A stretch of 13,784 nt of DNA from JAJVID01 sp035275805 (lineage in GTDB: Bacteria > Acidobacteriota > Blastocatellia > RBC074): NCBI GenBank assembly GCA_035275805.1, contig DATEMG010000410.1, positions 1-13,784 on the forward strand, in the 5' to 3' direction. The position numbers and the translations under genes were made by a program. The notes under the pieces are model-generated. The model was given only the letters and a program-made list of their open reading frames with translations. It did no database searches and was not told where the DNA came from. Of the stretch, positions 7,698 through 13,777 are shown piece by piece (positions within the stretch are counted from its first letter, which is position 1; the number at the start of each line of letters is the position of its first letter).

Positions 7698-8573
7698 CTA
7701 TGTCGCGAAATTCTGCTTCACATCGATCTCCTGGCCGGTAATCGCATCCACGTAAACAGTCCAGGTCGTCCCCTGTCCGACTTCGACGGGGTAAGCGAGA
7801 TGAATCGTGATCCTGTTCCCTTCCTGTTTCGGATAGACGACCAGGTCTTTGACTGTGACTTCCGAACTGCTCGCAATCTTATAACTCAGCGGTTGTCCGG
7901 CTATGCTCGTGTACCCGAATTCGCGGCCGACCATTTTGTCCACGAGCGATTGCGGGGCAATCTCGGCGCGCGTGGGCAGATCTAGCGCCGGAATTATGCG
8001 GTCGTTCAATTGTAGCAGCGTTCCATTTTTGCCAACGGCGAGTCTCAATTCGCCGTAGCCGCCGGAGATGGGGAACGGGTAATTGGCCTGGCGGTAAACC
8101 GCGCGATAAAAATTGCCGTCGTCCGTGAAAGAGACCAGCGAAATGTCTTTAAGGCCGACCGAGCCCGACGCCGGGCCGTTCGTGTGATTCGGGAAAAGCG
8201 CGCCGCTTGCGCGTTCGATGAACCGCCGCAGGGCCTCTTTCGCTTCAAGTTCGCCAAACGCGCCGGCCTTTGTTTGAATGGAGATGCGCCCGGCAATCTC
8301 CGCCGGCAAGGCGCGAGGAGTGTTCAACACGGGCTCCAGTTCGAGCCTCGTCTCCGGCAGTTGGAACTCGGCGATGAGTTTTTTCCATGCTTCAAAGGCG
8401 GCCTGCCGGCGCTCGGGCGTGTCCTCGATGACCGGAGGGTAGTTTTGAAGCCCGCTTCCGGGCAATGATGACGTAACCTGCCCAGGAGCGGCGCACGCGC
8501 AGAGCAGCGCCCCGACCATCAGAACCGCGCAGAACGGCGTCTGGCGCAGCCTTGTCGCGAGCTTATCTTTCAT
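7698..8573 (-). CDS. Exported protein with FTP/PepSY-like propeptide region, function unknown
   Basis: A 291-residue protein from the ATG at 8573; an upstream in-frame TTG at 8609 would add 12 residues before an already complete signal peptide, so the ATG is preferred. The N-terminus MKDKLATRLRQTPFCAVLMV is followed by GALLCACAAPG, a signal peptide with a possible lipobox (LCAC). The mature part carries segments recalling the thermolysin/fungalysin propeptide: alternating beta strands such as GNFYRAVYRQANYPFPISGG and a C-terminal PepSY-like ending TTWTVYVDAITGQEID. No HExxH or other protease motif follows, so it is a stand-alone propeptide-like protein, perhaps a protease inhibitor or a surface/periplasmic binding protein. 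That role is an inference. It ends right at a large palindrome (7472-7693) and starts 57 bp after the cupin gene, with which it may be co-transcribed. Confidence 0.75.
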   Translation of the reverse strand: MKDKLATRLRQTPFCAVLMVGALLCACAAPGQVTSSLPGSGLQNYPPVIEDTPERRQAAFEAWKKLIAEFQLPETRLELEPVLNTPRALPAEIAGRISIQTKAGAFGELEAKEALRRFIERASGALFPNHTNGPASGSVGLKDISLVSFTDDGNFYRAVYRQANYPFPISGGYGELRLAVGKNGTLLQLNDRIIPALDLPTRAEIAPQSLVDKMVGREFGYTSIAGQPLSYKIASSSEVTVKDLVVYPKQEGNRITIHLAYPVEVGQGTTWTVYVDAITGQEIDVKQNFAT

Positions 8574-8630
8574 ACTCGCGATGATTCCACGCCGGACATG
8601 CAAAATCAAGATAGCGCCTTGAATTCGGCT

Positions 8631-8972
8631 TCAGGTCTCGTCGCGGCCGTGGACGGCGGCAGGCGGGCAGGTCGCTTCGACAGCGGTGAACGGCTCCAGA
8701 ATGCGGTAGGCGTGCGACGTCCCTTTCGGCACGACCCATGAATCGCCTGGTTCGAGCAGCACCATCTGCCCTTCAAGATGCAGTTCGGCTCGCCCGCCGA
8801 TCACGTAACCGACGGTCTCGTAATCGCGCGCGGTCGCCGGCTTGGCCTCGCCCGGCTGTTCCCCCTCCCAAAGACGCATCGAAATGTGAATGCCCGAAGC
8901 GAGATACTTCTGCCCCATCTTCCCTTTAGGCGAATACTCCGACTTGACCTTCTGGACGCTCGTGTCTCCCAT
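8631..8972 (-). CDS. Small single-domain cupin protein
   Basis: A 113-residue cupin starting at ATG 8972 with an AGGAGG ribosome site four bases before it. The frame stays open upstream to about 9413, but that part is antisense to rlmB and has no good initiation signal, so it is rejected. The barrel is recognisable from ARDYETVGYVIGGRAELHLE (residues 48-67), EPGDSWVVPKGTSHAYRI (74-91) and the closing strand FTAVEA. Motif 1 lacks the usual HxH metal ligands (Asp-Tyr-Glu in that area), while motif 2 keeps PKGTSH with His87. Metal binding is therefore doubtful or uses a different ligand set. Small cupins of this kind are often sugar/amino-acid-binding or dioxygenase-like; no substrate can be named. 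The gene is divergent from rlmB, with a 9-bp phased repeat between them. Confidence 0.85.
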   Translation of the reverse strand: MGDTSVQKVKSEYSPKGKMGQKYLASGIHISMRLWEGEQPGEAKPATARDYETVGYVIGGRAELHLEGQMVLLEPGDSWVVPKGTSHAYRILEPFTAVEATCPPAAVHGRDET

Positions 8973-9012
8973 TTTGCCTCCTGCGGAAAATCCGTGTGAG
9001 TATTGTGAATGG

Positions 9013-9057
9013 GACTTATAAGACTTATAAGACGCACAAGACTTATTAGTCCTATTC
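9013..9057. repeat. 9-bp phased repeat, copy A
   Basis: Five consecutive 9-base units: GACTTATAA (9013), GACTTATAA (9022), GACGCACAA (9031), GACTTATTA (9040) and GTCCTATTC (9049). The outer ends are also inverted: GAATGGGACTTA near 9007 faces TAGTCCTATTC at 9047-9057. The same unit recurs at 12222-12298. It lies between the cupin and rlmB start codons and may overlap the promoters of either. Confidence 0.8.
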
Positions 9058-9169
9058 ATGATCTTAGGCCCGGTCGCGCAAGGGGTCGGTACGCGAGCGG
9101 ACACATGGTTCCGGCGGTATAATCGCGCCCCGGAATCCGAATCCCTTATTGTTGAGGCTAATCGACGCG

Positions 9170-9925
9170 ATGAATCAAATATACGGTCTTGCGCCGGCGC
9201 TCGAAGCTTTGCGCGCGCGCCGGCGCAAGATTCACAAAATCCTGATCGCGTCAGGCGCGCATCAATCGCGCCTGAACGAACTCGTCGAGGCCGCGCGCCG
9301 CGCGGGCGTGGCGGTCGAAAAACGAGACCGGCGCGAGCTGGACGAATTGACCCGCCACGCGAATCATCAGGGAGTGGTGGCGCTCCTCGCGCCGACCGAC
9401 CGGAAAGGCGCATACGTCGAAGCCGAAACGATTCTCGATTCGATGGGCGACCCGCCTCTGGTAGTGTTGCTAGACGGCGTCGAAGACCCGCACAACCTGG
9501 GCGCCATTCTGCGGACCTGCGAGTGCGCGGGCGTTGACGGCGTTTTCATCCCGGAACACCGCGCCGCCGGCCTGAACGAAACCGTGGCCAAGACTTCTGC
9601 GGGCGCGGTCGAATATGTCCGCGTCGCGCGAGTGACCAACCTGGTTCCGCTGATTGACGAATTGAAAGACCGCGGGTTGTGGGTCGTTGGAGTCGAAGGC
9701 GGGACCGGGAATCTTTATTCCGATTTCGACCTGGGAATTCCGCTGGCGGTCGTGTTGGGCGGCGAGGGCAAAGGCGTCCGCCGGCTGGTCAGGGAAAAGT
9801 GTGACGCGATTGTTTCAATTCCGATGCGCGGAAAGATCAATTCGCTGAACGTGAGCGTGGCCGCCGGGGTGGTGTTGTTTGAAGCCCTGAGGCAAAGAAT
9901 GAATGGGCGCCGGGCGATCAAGTGA
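9170..9925 (+). CDS. rlmB: 23S rRNA 2'-O-ribose methyltransferase, RlmB/TrmH (SpoU) family
   Basis: A 251-residue SPOUT-fold SAM-dependent methyltransferase. The N-terminus MNQIYGLAPALEALRARR (residues 1-18) is the SpoU substrate-binding domain as in RlmB, which methylates the 2'-OH of a guanosine in 23S rRNA. The catalytic SpoU domain begins near residue 95. Motif 1 is LLDGVEDPHNLGAILRTCEC with the conserved Asn and Arg, motif 2 is VVLGGEGKGVRRLVREKCD, and motif 3 is SIPMRGKINSLNVSVAAGV, which forms the SAM-binding knot. The ATG at 9170 is preferred because it gives the family's standard N-terminus; an in-frame TTG at 9149 would add seven residues. No strong ribosome site precedes it. The stop (9923-9925) lies inside a hairpin and overlaps the stop of the opposite-strand neighbour. 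Exact target (RlmB rather than another SpoU methylase) is inferred from the N-terminal domain and overall length. Confidence 0.9.
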   Translation: MNQIYGLAPALEALRARRRKIHKILIASGAHQSRLNELVEAARRAGVAVEKRDRRELDELTRHANHQGVVALLAPTDRKGAYVEAETILDSMGDPPLVVLLDGVEDPHNLGAILRTCECAGVDGVFIPEHRAAGLNETVAKTSAGAVEYVRVARVTNLVPLIDELKDRGLWVVGVEGGTGNLYSDFDLGIPLAVVLGGEGKGVRRLVREKCDAIVSIPMRGKINSLNVSVAAGVVLFEALRQRMNGRRAIK

Positions 9926-9941
9926 TCGCCGGTTCCTTTTT
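9910..9941 (+). terminator. Intrinsic terminator overlapping the two convergent stop codons
   Basis: A stem of ten pairs with one bulged G (9912) joins 9910-9919 to 9924-9932 across an AAGT loop, followed by TTCCTTTTT (9933-9941). It includes the rlmB stop codon and the stop of the opposite gene at 9918-9920. A T-run is present only on the + side, so it should act on the rlmB transcript. The read is direct; termination activity is inferred. Confidence 0.6.
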
Positions 9942-10637
9942 GAAGTAGAGAATCCGCCCACAGCTTTCGCAGGTGAAAATCGCCTCGCCCCTGCGGATGT
10001 CGGCGAAGACCTGCGGGCGGATCTTCATCCGGCAGGCCATGCATGAGTAGTCGCGAGCCTCGGCCAGCGCGAACCCGCTGCGCATCCTCGAAAGGCGCAG
10101 ATATGTCGCGCGGGCCTCCGGGCCGAGGGCCTGCATCTTCGCGCCGCGCTCGGCTCTCAAAGCCTCGAGCCTCTGCTGGTTAGTCTCGGCGGCCACGATC
10201 CATTCTTTCAGTTGGCCGTCTATCTGGATGCGTCGAGATTCTATCTCCGGCTTCGCTGCGGCCACCTGGGCTTCCAGCTTTTCGATGCGCTCCATCAGTT
10301 TGAGAATCTCGGTTTCAAGCGCGCTGACGGCTTTGCGCGCGACGTCGATCTCACGTACCGCCGTGGTGTACTCGCGCTCGTTGGTGGCCTTCATCAGGTC
10401 GTTCTTGAACTTCTGATGCTTCTCCTGTTCATGCTCCAGCTCGCCTTCGAGCCGCCGCCTCGCCGCCTGCGCGTCTTCGAGTTCCTGTTTGGCGCCGAGA
10501 TACTCTTTGAACGATTCTGCGAACTGGCGCTCGAGCTCGCCGCGACGCGCGGGAAGCGATTCGAGTTCTTCCGTCAATCGCTTGATTTCGACGTCGACGT
10601 CCTGCAGTGAGATGAGATGGCTCAGTTCGGAATTCAA
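9918..10637 (-). CDS. Coiled-coil zinc-ribbon protein (CT398/DUF164 type, C4 zinc ribbon)
   Basis: A 239-residue protein. Residues about 10-175 are almost entirely heptad-rich, charged coiled coil (for example LEGELEHEQEKHQKFKND, ILKLMERIEKLEAQVAAAK). The C-terminus is a four-cysteine zinc ribbon with CMAC (C199, C202) and CESC (C223, C226), ending GRILYFKKE. This arrangement matches the widespread C4-type zinc-ribbon proteins of the CT398/HP0958 family, implicated in nucleic-acid binding or in flagellar/secretion chaperoning in different bacteria; the precise role here is unknown. Translation starts at a TTG (10637); AAGGGGG seven bases upstream supports it and no ATG alternative exists near the N-terminus. 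It overlaps rlmB by eight bases tail to tail, and a GA/CT-rich palindrome lies immediately upstream. Confidence 0.88.
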   Translation of the reverse strand: MNSELSHLISLQDVDVEIKRLTEELESLPARRGELERQFAESFKEYLGAKQELEDAQAARRRLEGELEHEQEKHQKFKNDLMKATNEREYTTAVREIDVARKAVSALETEILKLMERIEKLEAQVAAAKPEIESRRIQIDGQLKEWIVAAETNQQRLEALRAERGAKMQALGPEARATYLRLSRMRSGFALAEARDYSCMACRMKIRPQVFADIRRGEAIFTCESCGRILYFKKEPAIT

Positions 10638-10655
10638 AACTGCCCCCTTAAACTA

Positions 10656-10779
10656 GCCACAGAGCCACCGCAGCCACAGAGATAAGAAAAGAGGGGGGAC
10701 AAGGAGAAAGGTAGAAAAACATCTTGTCTCCTTGTCTCCCCTTCTCTTCTTATTCTCTGTGGCTCTGTGTCTCTGTGGC
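10656..10779. repeat. GA/CT-rich imperfect palindrome (about 124 bp)
   Basis: The left arm (10656-10714) and right arm (about 10720-10779) are imperfect inverse complements. Both ends carry GCCACAGAG (left) and CTCTGTGGC (right, 10771-10779), repeated inward, followed by a GATAAGAAAAGAGG-type purine tract facing CTTCTCTTCTTATTCTC. ACAAGGAGA at 10699-10707 faces TCTCCTTGT at 10727-10735. One strand is almost all purine in each arm. It lies between the start codons of the zinc-ribbon gene and hemL. It has no coding content and looks like a dispersed, mobile-type non-coding repeat; family membership could not be tested. Confidence 0.8.
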
Positions 10780-10923
10780 ATAAAGACTTTCCCAAAGTTT
10801 TTCGGTTGATTTGGCGTAACGTGAATCATCCCACACACGCTGGACTTCTCGCAAGATGCTTGTAAACTGTGTCCCGCCCGATCCGACTCTCCCATCAAAA
10901 TAAACCAACGACCAGACGACCAA

Positions 10924-12213
10924 ATGAGCGACAAATACCCACAATCGACCGCACTGTTTGGACGCGCCAGGAAAGTGATTCCTGGCGGAGTCAACAGCCC
11001 CGTCCGCGCGTTTCGCGGCGTGGGCGGGACGCCTCTATTCATCCGGCGGGGGGCCGGCGCGACGATCACCGACGCCGACGGGCGCGAGTACATCGATTAT
11101 GTCGGGTCCTGGGGGCCGATGATCCTGGGCCACGCGCATCCGCAAGTCATCGCCGCCATCCAGGAGGCCGCAGCGCGGGGGACGAGCTACGGCGCGCCGA
11201 CCGAACTTGAGATCGAACTCGCGGAAGAGGTGATCGAGGCTTTCCCCTCGATCGAATTGCTGAGGCTGACTTCCAGCGGCACCGAAGCGACGATGTCGGC
11301 GCTGCGCGTGGCGCGCGGATTCACGGGCCGTCCGAAGATCGTCAAATTCGAAGGCTGTTATCACGGCCACGGCGACAGCTTGCTGGTTCGCGCCGGGTCG
11401 GGCGTGGCGACGCTCGGATTGCCCGATTCGCCGGGAGTACTGCCTGAAGTCGCGCAGAACACCATCACCGTCCCGTTCAACGACGCCGAAGCTCTCGGAA
11501 GAGTCTTTGACGAAGCCGGCGACCAGATCGCGGCGGTGATCATCGAGCCGGTGGTCGGCAACATGGGATGCGTGCCGCCCGAGGAAGGCTATCTCCAGGC
11601 CGTCCGCCGCGTAACCGAACGTCATGGCGCGGTCTTGATCTTCGACGAAGTGATGACCGGATTCCGTGTCGCGCGCGGCGGCGCTCAGCGACTCTACGGC
11701 GTCAAGGCCGACATGACTACGCTCGGAAAGATCATCGGCGGAGGATTGCCCGTTGGCGCCTTCGGGGGGCGGCGCGAGATTATGGAAGCGGTCGCCCCAG
11801 TCGGTCCTGTCTATCAGGCCGGCACGCTCTCAGGCAACCCACTGGCGGTGACGGCCGGGCTGACGACGCTGCGGCTGTTGAAAGACCCGGCCGTTTACGA
11901 AGGGCTAGAAAGAAAGTCCGCAAGATTGGTCGCCGGAATGGCCGACGCTGCGCGCGAGGCCGGAGTCTCGACAGTCAGCAACCGCGTAGGCTCGATGTTC
12001 ACTACCTTCTTCACATCGGAGCCCGTACGCGATTGGGCCACGGCCAATCGCAGCGACCGCGAAGCCTTCGCCCGGTTCTTCCACGCCATGCTGGACGAGG
12101 GCGTATACCTCGCCCCGTCACAGTTCGAGGCCGCCTTCGCTTCGATCGCGCACACCGACGAAATCATCGAACGAACGATCGAAGCCGCGCGCAAAGCATT
12201 CACGCGGGTGTGA
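10924..12213 (+). CDS. hemL: Glutamate-1-semialdehyde 2,1-aminomutase
   Basis: A 429-residue PLP-dependent class III aminotransferase-fold enzyme, full length for the family. It converts glutamate-1-semialdehyde to 5-aminolevulinate, the last step of the C5 route to haem and other tetrapyrroles, in the cytoplasm. Visible signatures are the N-terminal PGGVNSPVRAF (20-30), SSGTEATMSALRVARG (117-132), the YHGHGDSLLVRAGSG loop (146-160), FDEVMTGFR (240-248) with the cofactor-ring Asp241, and TTLGKIIGGGLPVGAFGG (265-282) with Lys269 as the Schiff-base lysine. The start is ATG at 10924; the ribosome site is weak. No other tetrapyrrole gene is nearby, so it appears to be a single-gene unit. Downstream is a hairpin-forming 9-bp repeat (12222-12298). 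The identification rests on many diagnostic motifs and is firm. Confidence 0.97.
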   Translation: MSDKYPQSTALFGRARKVIPGGVNSPVRAFRGVGGTPLFIRRGAGATITDADGREYIDYVGSWGPMILGHAHPQVIAAIQEAAARGTSYGAPTELEIELAEEVIEAFPSIELLRLTSSGTEATMSALRVARGFTGRPKIVKFEGCYHGHGDSLLVRAGSGVATLGLPDSPGVLPEVAQNTITVPFNDAEALGRVFDEAGDQIAAVIIEPVVGNMGCVPPEEGYLQAVRRVTERHGAVLIFDEVMTGFRVARGGAQRLYGVKADMTTLGKIIGGGLPVGAFGGRREIMEAVAPVGPVYQAGTLSGNPLAVTAGLTTLRLLKDPAVYEGLERKSARLVAGMADAAREAGVSTVSNRVGSMFTTFFTSEPVRDWATANRSDREAFARFFHAMLDEGVYLAPSQFEAAFASIAHTDEIIERTIEAARKAFTRV

Positions 12214-12221
12214 ACGAATAG

Positions 12222-12298
12222 GACTTATAGAACCTATAAGACTTATGGGACTTGTGTGACACAGGTCCCATAAGTCCCATAAGTCCCATAAGTCCTAT
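12222..12298. repeat. 9-bp phased repeat, copy B, forming an inverted pair
   Basis: Units in 9-base register: GACTTATAG (12222), AACCTATAA (12231), GACTTATGG (12240), GACTTGTGT (12249), GACACAGGT (12258), CCCATAAGT (12267, 12276 and 12285) and CCTATGAAG (12294). The first half reads GACTTATRR and the second half its complement, so the two halves pair into a hairpin while keeping phase. It starts 9 bases after the hemL stop and ends just before the ribosome site of the next gene, so it might end hemL transcription or sit in the leader of the following gene. Confidence 0.85.
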
Positions 12299-12313
12299 GA
12301 AGAAGGAGCCATA

Positions 12314-12874
12314 ATGTATAAGCTGCGCCAATGTCTTCCCCAATTCCTGTTATCCCTTTGCCTGAGTCCTTCAACGGCAGTCGCAGCCCACTCCAGCAAG
12401 CCTGGCCCGTTTCAGCAGACGCCGGATAAACGACTCGAACGCGAACGCGAACGCGCCTACGCTCGTGAACAATTCACCAAAAACTTCCGCGATATCCAGT
12501 TGCTCGGCAAAGGACTCTTGCAGGATCACGAGGCGACAATACTGACGCCAGGCAAGTTGGCTAAGAGCGCCAGATCGATTAACAAATGCGCCAGGACGCT
12601 GCGATCGCTGATCGCGCTCGGAGAGATGGCCAACGAAGTCGAGATCGATAAAGAGATAGACACTGTCCCCGAATTCGACGATTCAATCCGCAAACTCGCT
12701 ACTTTAATCTCGGAGTTCGCCCACAACCCAGTTCACCAAAGCAACAAGGTCTTTAATACCGACGAGGCCGAACGCGCCCAAACCGACCTGCTGACAATAA
12801 TCAACCTCTCAAAAGCCCTCGAAAACAAATCCAAGATCTACGCCAAACCAAGCCCGCGCCCCTTGTCGAAATGA
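12314..12874 (+). CDS. Small exported protein, function unknown
   Basis: A 186-residue protein not recognised as any named family. It starts at ATG 12314 with AAGGAG six bases upstream. Residues 1-25 form a signal peptide (hydrophobic QFLLSLCLSPSTAVAA, cleavage near AVA-AHS). The mature part is hydrophilic and mostly helical: a highly charged stretch RLERERERAYAREQF (40-54), then helices around 60-75, 85-105 and 125-140. A helix rich in Asp/Glu and Leu runs near 148-170, and the tail is proline-rich. Two cysteines lie within the first 16 residues and one at about 92. No catalytic motif is visible. It stands between hemL and ssb with its own ribosome site; the 9-bp repeat in front may carry its promoter. 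Function is unknown; a periplasmic helical protein is all that can be said. Confidence 0.75.
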   Translation: MYKLRQCLPQFLLSLCLSPSTAVAAHSSKPGPFQQTPDKRLERERERAYAREQFTKNFRDIQLLGKGLLQDHEATILTPGKLAKSARSINKCARTLRSLIALGEMANEVEIDKEIDTVPEFDDSIRKLATLISEFAHNPVHQSNKVFNTDEAERAQTDLLTIINLSKALENKSKIYAKPSPRPLSK

Positions 12875-12877
12875 GCG

Positions 12878-12910
12878 GAAAGATTTTCTCGTTTCAGAAA
12901 TAAATCTTTC
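12878..12910 (+). terminator. Weak AT-rich hairpin after the exported-protein gene
   Basis: GAAAGATTT (12878-12886) pairs perfectly with AAATCTTTC (12902-12910) over a 15-base loop, three bases after the stop codon. The stem is mostly A-T and there is no clean T-run, so termination is only a possibility. Confidence 0.3.
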
Positions 12911-12919
12911 GTTTCATAC

Positions 12920-12948
12920 TTGACACACACTTAAGAAATGACTAGACT
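12920..12948 (+). promoter_or_regulatory. Sigma70-type promoter of ssb
   Basis: A perfect -35 box TTGACA (12920-12925) is followed after exactly 17 bases by TAGACT (12943-12948), a 4/6 match to the -10 box. Transcription would begin near 12955, giving a leader of about 55 bases before the ssb ATG with GGAGGG upstream of it. Box quality and spacing are seen directly; use in the cell is inferred. Confidence 0.7.
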
Positions 12949-13008
12949 GCGTCCGCGTTTCAGTTACGCATCGAGAAAAGACGCCAAGAGTAGGAGGGAG
13001 ACCAGCGT

Positions 13009-13506
13009 ATGTCGTTCAATAAGATCACAATCGTCGGTTATTTGGGCCGCGACCCTGAATTGCGGTACACGCCTCAGGGCACGGCTCTTTGCAAAATGTC
13101 CATCGCCACGACCGAAAAGCGTAAGAACGCCACAGGCGAATCAGAAGAGCATACGACATGGTTCCGCGTGACGGCCTGGGGACGGCAGGCGGAGTTGGCC
13201 AACGAATATTTGGCCAAAGGCCGTCAGGTTTACGTCGAAGGACGTTTGCGGCTGGAGGAGTACACCGACCGTGAAGGACAGAAGCGTTTCAGCGCCGAGG
13301 TTTCCGCGACAGAGATTCAGTTCCTTGGTCATCGGACCGACACGCCCGGCGCCCACGCCGCAGAAGCGGTCGCGGTCGCCAATCAAACGCCCGCCCCGGC
13401 GCCTAAACCGCAGGGCAATTCAAACAATCCAAAAAAAACTTCTAAAGGCAGACACGGCTCACAGGAAGAGCTTGTGAGCATAGAAGACGACGAGATTCCG
13501 TTCTGA
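13009..13506 (+). CDS. ssb: Single-stranded DNA-binding protein
   Basis: A 165-residue SSB that coats single-stranded DNA in replication, recombination and repair. The OB fold covers residues 1-110: MSFNKITIVGYLGRDPELRY at the start, the strand TTWFRVTAWGRQAELANEYL (about 49-68), then KGRQVYVEGRLRLEEYTD and the closing strand around SATEIQFLG. A flexible Ala/Pro/Asn/Lys-rich linker follows, and the protein ends in the acidic tip DDEIPF, the peptide that recruits partner proteins. Length is normal. The start is ATG at 13009; GGAGGG lies about 10 bases upstream. A good promoter is seen at 12920-12948. No rpsF/rpsR or other usual partners lie next to it, so it is a stand-alone gene here; genomes may have several ssb paralogues and which one this is cannot be told. 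Confidence 0.97.
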   Translation: MSFNKITIVGYLGRDPELRYTPQGTALCKMSIATTEKRKNATGESEEHTTWFRVTAWGRQAELANEYLAKGRQVYVEGRLRLEEYTDREGQKRFSAEVSATEIQFLGHRTDTPGAHAAEAVAVANQTPAPAPKPQGNSNNPKKTSKGRHGSQEELVSIEDDEIPF

Positions 13507-13520
13507 AATTAACAATTTGT

Positions 13521-13583
13521 CTGCGGATCACAACGACGACGCATATGGTCAGGGCCGTGTCATGTCGTCAGCGTGATCCGCAG
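13521..13583 (+). terminator. Strong hairpin downstream of ssb (terminator or RNA domain)
   Basis: CTGCGGATCAC (13521-13531) pairs perfectly with GTGATCCGCAG (13573-13583). After a 3x3 internal loop, GACGAC (13535-13540) pairs with GTCGTC (13564-13569). It begins 14 bases after the ssb stop. No T-run follows, so simple intrinsic termination is not assured; it may be the 5' domain of the structured element immediately downstream. The pairing is direct; the role is inferred. Confidence 0.45.
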
Positions 13584-13584
13584 G

Positions 13585-13777
13585 CTCCCGGGTACGCGTC
13601 GCTTCCTGCGCGCAGGCGTGAGTGGAAGACTCATTGGAGGCCCACAGCGCGCATGGGGCTGGATGCGCAGGATCGCAAGTGACAATCACTCGACGCAAGC
13701 TAGACACCTTGGGGGAGATGTCTGCTTCCTCCTTCCCCACGCCTGCGCGCTGGAAGCGATGCTTACCCGGAGGTTTT
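13585..13777 (+). ncRNA. Candidate structured non-coding RNA: long rod with three apical hairpins
   Basis: The arms 13585-13620 and 13738-13772 pair along about 34 base pairs with only two mismatches (13595/13763 and 13607/13751), one bulge and a G-T wobble (13598/13760). The rod can extend inward through GGAA(G)/(C)TTCC and GGAGG (13636-13640) with CCTCC (13728-13732). Three small hairpins fit at the tip: GCGCAT/ATGCGC (13649-13668), TCG-AGTGA/TCACT-CGA (13673-13693) and AGACA/TGTCT (13702-13723). TTTT (13774-13777) follows the closing stem on the + strand, as expected for the 3' end of a transcript. There is no convincing protein frame. Size (about 190 nt) and a long closing stem recall 6S RNA, but the three-hairpin tip is not typical. 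The alternative is a long palindromic DNA repeat like the others in this window. Confidence 0.4.

Noticed and set aside
8973..9413. Upstream extension of the cupin frame that would make a 260-residue protein
   Set aside because: It is antisense to rlmB, has Arg/Ser/Pro-rich composition typical of a shadow frame, and the cupin has an ideal AGGAGG site at 8972.
10841..10868. Possible hemL promoter, TGGACT then TAAACT with a 16-base spacer
   Set aside because: Each box matches consensus at only 4 of 6 positions and the spacing is short; too weak to annotate.
10653..11093. Minus-strand open frame across the GA/CT-rich palindrome and the hemL start
   Set aside because: Its C-terminal half is a translation of the non-coding palindrome and the rest is antisense to hemL.
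11035..11625. Minus-strand open frame of 196 codons within hemL
   Set aside because: It lies wholly inside the strongly supported hemL gene and shows no family features.
13549..13740. Minus-strand open frame of 63 codons in the right-edge region
   Set aside because: It coincides with paired segments of the structured element and has no ribosome site or family signal.
13585..13777. Retron msr-msd RNA or group II intron fragment
   Set aside because: Inverted outer arms alone suggested it, but no reverse transcriptase, no GTGYG intron start and no msd-type long internal stem is visible within the window.
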